Positions 7,188-10,693 of a stretch of 10,693 nucleotides of DNA are shown here, piece by piece. Source of the DNA: Candidatus Cloacimonadota bacterium (GTDB taxonomy: Bacteria; Cloacimonadota; Cloacimonadia; Cloacimonadales; TCS61); NCBI GenBank assembly GCA_027064945.1, contig JAMOPB010000294.1:1-10693 (forward strand), given 5' to 3'. The notes beneath the pieces are model-generated. The model ran no database searches. It was not told the DNA's origin and worked only from the letters and a program-made list of their open reading frames with translations. A program made the position numbers and the translations under genes. Each line of letters begins with the position of its first letter. The stretch's first letter is position 1.

Positions 7188-7742
7188 ATGGATATGTTAT
7201 TAATGGAAACAGAAGAAAGAATGGAAAAAGCATTCGATTCTTTACTGAAACGTTTTTCTAAGACAAGAACTGGTAGAGCCAATGCTTCAGCTTTGGATTC
7301 TATAAGCATTGATTATTATGGAGAAAATACTCCAATTAAACAATTGTGCAATATTAGTATTCCTGAACCTCGATTAATTGTGGTTCAACCTTGGGATAAA
7401 ACAGCTCTTGATTTGATAGAAAAAGCTATATTAGCTTCAAATATCGGGGTAACACCACAGAATGACGGTAATGTAATTCGTCTTCCTTTCCAACCTCTTA
7501 CTGAAGAAATTCGTCGTGAAATAGTTAAAGATGTTAAGAAAATGGCTGAAGATAGTAAAATTGAAATTCGAAACATCAGACGTTCAGCAAATGAAGCTGG
7601 AAAGAAAATGCAAAAAGATGGCGAAATTAGTGAAGATGATTTGAAAGGTTTACTTTCAGACATCCAAGATCTCACAGATAATTGGATTAAAAAAATTACA
7701 GAATCTACAGTAGCAAAAGAAGCTGAAATCATGGAAGTGTAA
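7188..7742 (+). CDS. frr: Ribosome recycling factor
   Basis: RRF works with EF-G to split post-termination ribosomes. The 184 residues are the normal length. Visible motifs are RFSKTRTGRANASAL (about 22-36, domain I helix), the domain II segment YYGENTPIKQLCNISIPEPRLIVVQPWDK (about 44-72), GVTPQNDGNVIRLPFQPLTEE (about 87-107), and the C-terminal helices RRSANEAGKKMQKDGEISEDD. AAAGGAG (7176-7182) is five bases before the ATG, which supports this start over internal ATGs at codons 3 and 6. It follows pyrH after 35 bases and is followed 22 bases later by a ferredoxin gene. Confidence 0.98.
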   Translation: MDMLLMETEERMEKAFDSLLKRFSKTRTGRANASALDSISIDYYGENTPIKQLCNISIPEPRLIVVQPWDKTALDLIEKAILASNIGVTPQNDGNVIRLPFQPLTEEIRREIVKDVKKMAEDSKIEIRNIRRSANEAGKKMQKDGEISEDDLKGLLSDIQDLTDNWIKKITESTVAKEAEIMEV

Positions 7743-7764
7743 TTTCAGAATTACAGGAGAGAAA

Positions 7765-7938
7765 GTGAGATATATTATTACTGCGGAATGTATAAAATGC
7801 GGAATCTGTGTAGAAGTTTGCCCGGCAGGTGCAATAGAAGAATCAGATGAGCAATTTACAATAAACGAAACATGTATAAATTGTGGAAAATGCAAAGATG
7901 CATGCCCAATTGATGCAATCAAAATAACTAATGTTTAA
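7765..7938 (+). CDS. 2x[4Fe-4S] ferredoxin, 57 residues, GTG start
   Basis: A small gene with a GTG start, preceded by AGGAG (7755-7759) at ideal spacing; no ATG in this frame gives a complete protein. The product begins MRYIITAECIKCGICVEVCP and has two clusters of the bacterial ferredoxin pattern CxxCxxCxxxCP: Cys 9, 12, 15, 19 and Cys 37, 40, 43, 47, each followed by Pro. Each cluster gives its fourth Cys to the other cubane, so two low-potential [4Fe-4S] centres are expected. The size matches clostridial-type ferredoxins. It is a soluble electron carrier; partners such as pyruvate:ferredoxin oxidoreductase, hydrogenase or Rnf are likely but not encoded here. It is the last gene of the translation operon, directly before the terminator at 7948. 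Its place after frr is unusual and suggests growth-linked expression of an anaerobic electron carrier. Confidence 0.95.
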   Translation: MRYIITAECIKCGICVEVCPAGAIEESDEQFTINETCINCGKCKDACPIDAIKITNV

Positions 7939-7947
7939 ACATTATTT

Positions 7948-7980
7948 AGGCAAACCTAGCAATAGGTTTGCCTTTTCTTT
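7948..7980 (+). terminator. Rho-independent terminator of the rplM-ferredoxin operon
   Basis: A perfect 11-bp stem (AGGCAAACCTA at 7948-7958 with TAGGTTTGCCT at 7963-7973) is closed by a GCAA tetraloop of the stable GNRA class and followed by TTTCTTT. It starts nine bases after the ferredoxin stop and separates the operon from the sigma-54 activator. Confidence 0.94.
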
Positions 7981-8005
7981 ATAAAAAAAATGAAGATGAG
8001 TAATT

Positions 8006-9736
8006 ATGATAAAATTTGAGCTCTTTGAAGAAATTTTAAATCACACCCAAGATGCAGTTCTGGTTTTTAATAAATATCAGAAAATTATTTATTTCAACTC
8101 TAAATTTTTAAGTATAACAAAATATAAAAAAGAAGATATCGAAAATAAAGCAATCCAAGTATTTTACCCGAAATTAAAATTTTCGGGAGTTATGAAAATT
8201 TTTGGATGTGCAATTAATAACGAATCCGATCAATGTGGAATTATTAATATTGAAAACAGAACTTATCGTCTTACTACTAAAGGTATTTCAGATCTTATTT
8301 TATGCATGTTCCAAGATATAACCGAGCTGAATGATTTAAAAAAGGAATTATCCCAAAAATCAGCAAAATTGAAAACTATGGAAATGTATAATCGTAATCT
8401 ATTAGATAGCTCTATGGATATGATTATTGCTGTGGATCATGATAGAAAAATTACTACTTTTAATAAAGCAGCTCAAGAAAAATTCGGTTACACATTGGAT
8501 GAGATATTAGGAAAACATGTAAATATTTTGTATGACTCTCATCAAGAAGGTTTGGAAACACATAAAGCTGTGCTAACTCATGGGAAAACAATTCGGGAAG
8601 TGAGAAATGTTAAAAAGAATGGAGAAACTTTTACTTGTCGTCTTGTAACTTCAGAGGTCTTGGATGACCAAGGGCATAGAATAGGTGTGATGGGAATTAG
8701 CCATGACATTAGTGAATTGAAAAAGCAAAAAGAAAAATTTAATAAATTAAAAAATCGTTTTGAATTTAGTCAAAGTAGATTGGAAAATTTAGGTAATAGT
8801 AATGCTATTAAAAAAGTTTTAAAGCAAGTAGATCTTGTTGCTGAGACAAACATGACAGTGATAATGCAAGGTGCAAGTGGAACCGGGAAAGAATTGTTTT
8901 CTAGATTATTGCATGAAAAAAGTGGAAGAAATGAAAAACCGTATATTGCTGTAGATTGCGGAGCAATACCGGAATCATTGATAGAAAGTGAGTTATTTGG
9001 TCATGAAAAAGGTGCTTTTACAGGAGCTGATAGCAGGGAGGCTGGAGTTTTTGAAAGAGCTAACGGCGGAACTTTGTTATTGGATGAAATTACAAACCTA
9101 AATTCATCTGCGCAGGCAAAACTCTTAAGAGTTTTACAAGAACGTTGCTTTACGCGTGTTGGTGGTAGTGAATTGATTAAATTCGACGTTAGAATTATTG
9201 CAGCTTCAAACATTGAAATTAATGAAGCGGTAAAGAAAGGTAATTTTCGCTTAGATTTATATCACAGATTAAATGAGTTTTCCATATATTTACCATTATT
9301 AAAAGAGAGGATTGAAGATATTCCTATCTTAGCAGAGAAATTCTTGAAAGAAGTTTCGATAGAACTCGATAAGAAATTTATTGGAATTTCCGCAAACGGC
9401 CTATCCAAACTTACAAATTATAGTTGGCCGGGTAATGTAAGAGAAATGCGCAACGTTATTCGTAAAGCTGCCTTAGTGTGTGATAAACCAATTATTGATG
9501 AGGAGCATATAATTTTAGAAGATTTTCAACCGAATTCATCATCAGCAGTAATTCAGCAATTAAAAAAAGGTAATTCATTAAAAGAAATTACTGATAACAA
9601 ACAAAAAGAATTAGAAATTCAATTAATTGAATATGCAATGGATGAAGCACATGGGAATAAATCAAAAGCAGCAGAATTATTAGGTATGAAGCGTGCTACT
9701 TTGTATGCAAAATTGCGACAATATGAACTAATCTAA
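8006..9736 (+). CDS. PAS-domain sigma-54-dependent transcriptional activator (AAA+ enhancer-binding protein)
   Basis: The 576 residues have the order PAS (about 5-108), short coiled coil (about 109-128), PAS (about 129-238, PYP-like: MDMIIAVDHDRKITTFNKAAQEKFGYTLDE), coiled coil (239-262), AAA+ domain (about 263-490) and Fis-type HTH (about 535-573). The ATPase is intact: Walker A GASGTGKE (289-296), the sigma-54-contacting GAFTGA loop (336-341), Walker B GGTLLLDE (354-361), arginine-finger region FRLDLYHRL (414-422) and sensor II WPGNVRE (474-480). The HTH reads GNKSKAAELLGMKRATLYAKLRQY. There is no response-regulator receiver domain, so signal input probably comes from ligands or redox state sensed by the PAS domains; the first PAS is divergent and has Cys at 68, 77 and 100, whose meaning is unknown. 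The SD is weak (GATGAG, 7995-8000), suggesting low expression. No promoter was found between the upstream terminator and the ATG. Targets are unknown, but the next gene is a candidate. Confidence 0.95.
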   Translation: MIKFELFEEILNHTQDAVLVFNKYQKIIYFNSKFLSITKYKKEDIENKAIQVFYPKLKFSGVMKIFGCAINNESDQCGIINIENRTYRLTTKGISDLILCMFQDITELNDLKKELSQKSAKLKTMEMYNRNLLDSSMDMIIAVDHDRKITTFNKAAQEKFGYTLDEILGKHVNILYDSHQEGLETHKAVLTHGKTIREVRNVKKNGETFTCRLVTSEVLDDQGHRIGVMGISHDISELKKQKEKFNKLKNRFEFSQSRLENLGNSNAIKKVLKQVDLVAETNMTVIMQGASGTGKELFSRLLHEKSGRNEKPYIAVDCGAIPESLIESELFGHEKGAFTGADSREAGVFERANGGTLLLDEITNLNSSAQAKLLRVLQERCFTRVGGSELIKFDVRIIAASNIEINEAVKKGNFRLDLYHRLNEFSIYLPLLKERIEDIPILAEKFLKEVSIELDKKFIGISANGLSKLTNYSWPGNVREMRNVIRKAALVCDKPIIDEEHIILEDFQPNSSSAVIQQLKKGNSLKEITDNKQKELEIQLIEYAMDEAHGNKSKAAELLGMKRATLYAKLRQYELI

Positions 9737-9737
9737 T

Positions 9738-9753
9738 GTAAACTTATGTTTAC
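9738..9753. repeat. Inverted repeat GTAAAC-N4-GTTTAC, candidate activator-binding site
   Basis: Perfect 6-bp arms with a 4-base TTAT centre, starting two bases after the activator stop codon. It lies about 150 bases upstream of the -24/-12 candidate, a usual distance for sigma-54 enhancer sites, and Fis-type HTH dimers bind such symmetric sites. A weak hairpin in mRNA is an alternative. The arms are short and AT-rich, so chance is not excluded. Confidence 0.4.
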
Positions 9754-9795
9754 TGAATATGTAAAATAAAAAGTATATCTAAAGCGTTATAACTT

Positions 9796-9827
9796 TATGA
9801 TTAGAAGATAAGAGAAAAATAATCATA
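9796..9827. repeat. Inverted repeat TATGATTA-N16-TAATCATA in the intergenic region
   Basis: Two perfectly complementary 8-base arms (9796-9803 and 9820-9827) are separated by 16 purine-rich bases. A short palindrome GTTATAAC lies just upstream (9786-9793). They could be regulatory half-sites upstream of the small HTH gene. The AT-rich composition raises the chance of coincidence. Confidence 0.35.
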
Positions 9828-9883
9828 GGTAACAACTTAGAACGAAAGAAGATAAGCATGATTTTAAATAATCTCGCATAATT

Positions 9884-9900
9884 TTGGAATAATCAATGCA
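9884..9900 (+). promoter_or_regulatory. Candidate sigma-54 (-24/-12) promoter
   Basis: TTGGAATAATCAATGCA has the invariant GG (9886-9887) and GC (9898-9899) with exactly ten bases between them, plus TTGG and TGCA flanks in agreement with the TTGGCACG-N4-TTGCA consensus. Initiation would be near 9911, directly before the strong SD of the next gene. No comparable TTGACA/TATAAT pair was seen in the spacer. A sigma-54 activator is encoded immediately upstream. Confidence 0.55.
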
Positions 9901-9924
9901 TAACTATCTTTAAGGAGGTGGTTT

Positions 9925-10146
9925 ATGGAAAAATTTGGTAATGAAAAACTAGAGAAACTTTATGATGATGATTCTTTCAGAGAGTTTTCTATAGACGCTG
10001 ATGGTGATAAAATTGCTGAGATTATTGAACGTAAAATAATAGTTTCAGTTCTTGAAGATTCTGCGTATATAGTTAGTGAATCAGCAAGAAATTTAGGAAT
10101 TTCAAAAAAATTGTTAATAAAAAAAATGAAGGAATATAATATCTGA
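9925..10146 (+). CDS. Small stand-alone Fis-type helix-turn-helix protein
   Basis: The ATG is preceded by the near-perfect SD TAAGGAGGTG (9911-9920), so this 73-residue gene is very likely translated. Residues about 1-32 are acidic and of unknown fold (LYDDDSFREFSIDADGDK). Residues about 33-72 (ERKIIVSVLEDS, SESARNLGISKKLLIKKMKEYNI) match the HTH_8 Fis-type DNA-binding domain at the C-terminus of NtrC-class activators, including the SxxARxLGIS...L.KKMKEY pattern that parallels SKAAELLGMKRATLYAKLRQY in the upstream gene. No AAA+ domain is present. It might be a nucleoid-associated Fis-like protein, a competitor of the activator for its sites, or a remnant. The high-quality SD and candidate sigma-54 promoter argue against a remnant. 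The next gene converges after 11 bases without a clear terminator. Confidence 0.75.
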   Translation: MEKFGNEKLEKLYDDDSFREFSIDADGDKIAEIIERKIIVSVLEDSAYIVSESARNLGISKKLLIKKMKEYNI

Positions 10147-10157
10147 ATTTACCTTTT

Positions 10158-10693
10158 TTATACATCTAATTGTTGAAAAATTTCTTGGTAATATTCAACT
10201 AAATCTTCCCATTGTTTTATCTCTGCAGAGCCAAGTTCATTTAGAACGTATTTTCCTCTACCTGTGCGAGTAAACCATTTATAAAAATTTTTGTATAAAA
10301 TGGAATGTGTGTTTTTAGAAGTTCCATACTTTTGCAAAGTTGCAGCACTACATTCTCCTAAAATTTGCAAATATACTGCAATTTGAATTGCCTGTTCACG
10401 ATATGCTGTAACTATCTTTTTACGATTTGTTCCGCCGATATTTAAGTTCTTCCTTCTAAGAGATATTTCTTTTAAAACCGCACGTTTTCTTTTTAGTTGT
10501 TTCCGCCTTTGCCATTTTTTGGGATGGAAAATTATCTTTATCGGCATACTGCTTTTGTTATCAACAAATATTAAACCAATCTCCAATCGCTTTAAAATTC
10601 TAATAATGCCTCTTAATCTCGACTTTTGTGTTTTTTTGCCGGGAGTAGGAATTGCTACATAAACACTGTCTGTAATGTTCTGGCGATCAACTG
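10158..10693 (-). CDS. DUF2161-family protein (possible PD-(D/E)XK phosphodiesterase), C-terminal part; 5' end beyond the window
   Basis: The reading frame stays open from the stop at 10158 to the right edge, giving 177 visible residues. The TTG at 10584-10586 is an internal Leu codon, not the start. Upstream of it the frame reads VDRQNITDSVYVAIPTPG and then SRLRGIIRILKRLEIGLIFV, continuous with the downstream family pattern. Recognised conserved segments are the DRQ..TD.VYVA.P strand, RLRG..R.LKRL..GL..V, a basic K/R-rich linker, NIGGTNRKKIVTAYREQAIQIA, and the winged-helix-like end (LYKNFYKWFTRTGRGKYVLNELG). This is, from memory, the layout of DUF2161 (COG5482) proteins, whose N-terminal half resembles PD-(D/E)XK nucleases; the catalytic E-x-K part would lie outside the window. 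Function is not established. Its stop is 11 bases from the stop of the convergent HTH gene. Confidence 0.8.
   Translation of the reverse strand, partial: VDRQNITDSVYVAIPTPGKKTQKSRLRGIIRILKRLEIGLIFVDNKSSMPIKIIFHPKKWQRRKQLKRKRAVLKEISLRRKNLNIGGTNRKKIVTAYREQAIQIAVYLQILGECSAATLQKYGTSKNTHSILYKNFYKWFTRTGRGKYVLNELGSAEIKQWEDLVEYYQEIFQQLDV

Noticed and set aside
7968..7996. Promoter for the sigma-54 activator within the terminator (TTGCCT as -35)
   Set aside because: No -10 hexamer occurs at an acceptable distance; the promoter may lie further upstream or transcription may come from read-through.
10584..10586. TTG as the start of the minus-strand gene at the right edge
   Set aside because: The frame remains open to the window edge and the preceding residues carry conserved family motifs.
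1..10693. CRISPR array, insertion sequence, tRNA or rRNA genes
   Set aside because: No regularly spaced repeats, transposase motifs, terminal inverted repeats or RNA-gene signatures were seen on either strand.

Overview
The window is AT-rich and tightly packed, with strong AAGGAG-type ribosome binding sites. It looks like a bacterium of the Fibrobacterota-Chlorobiota-Bacteroidota (FCB) superphylum. Candidatus Cloacimonadota or a related lineage would fit: a gliding-motility/type B sorting-like C-terminal domain, a PorP/SprF-like barrel, a compact rplM-rpsI-rpsB-tsf-pyrH-frr cluster and a sigma-54 activator occur together. The phylum is an inference from content, not a measured placement.

Region 1 (1-2719) is a cell-envelope pair. 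The first gene is the 3' end of a large surface protein (cadherin-like repeats, an ASH/choice-of-anchor-like domain, and a C-terminal domain typical of type IX-secreted adhesins). It is followed, with its stop codon touching the next SD, by a secreted protein that appears to join a PorP/SprF-like outer-membrane barrel to an Ig-like domain and two LysM peptidoglycan-binding domains. A bidirectional terminator (2684-2719) separates this pair from the converging gene. Region 2 (2734-3489, minus strand) encodes a membrane-anchored M23 metallopeptidase with all zinc and catalytic residues.

Region 3 (about 3638-7980) is the translation operon: L13, S9, S2, EF-Ts, UMP kinase, ribosome recycling factor, and finally a 57-codon 2x[4Fe-4S] ferredoxin starting at GTG. 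A good sigma-70-type promoter precedes it and a strong GCAA-loop terminator ends it. Two internal spacers hold RNA structure: a nested, pseudoknot-capable element before rpsB and a 12-bp hairpin between rpsB and tsf.

Region 4 (8006-10146) is a possible small sigma-54 circuit. A PAS-PAS-AAA+-Fis activator with intact GAFTGA loop is followed by 188 bases holding inverted repeats and a GG-N10-GC (-24/-12) promoter candidate, and then by a 73-residue protein that is little more than a Fis-type helix-turn-helix. Region 5 (10158 to the right edge, minus strand) is the C-terminal part of a DUF2161-family protein that continues beyond the window.

The observations most worth follow-up are the PorP-LysM fusion next to a type B cargo-like protein, the rpsB leader with a possible pseudoknot, and the activator plus stand-alone HTH pair with its own sigma-54 promoter candidate.
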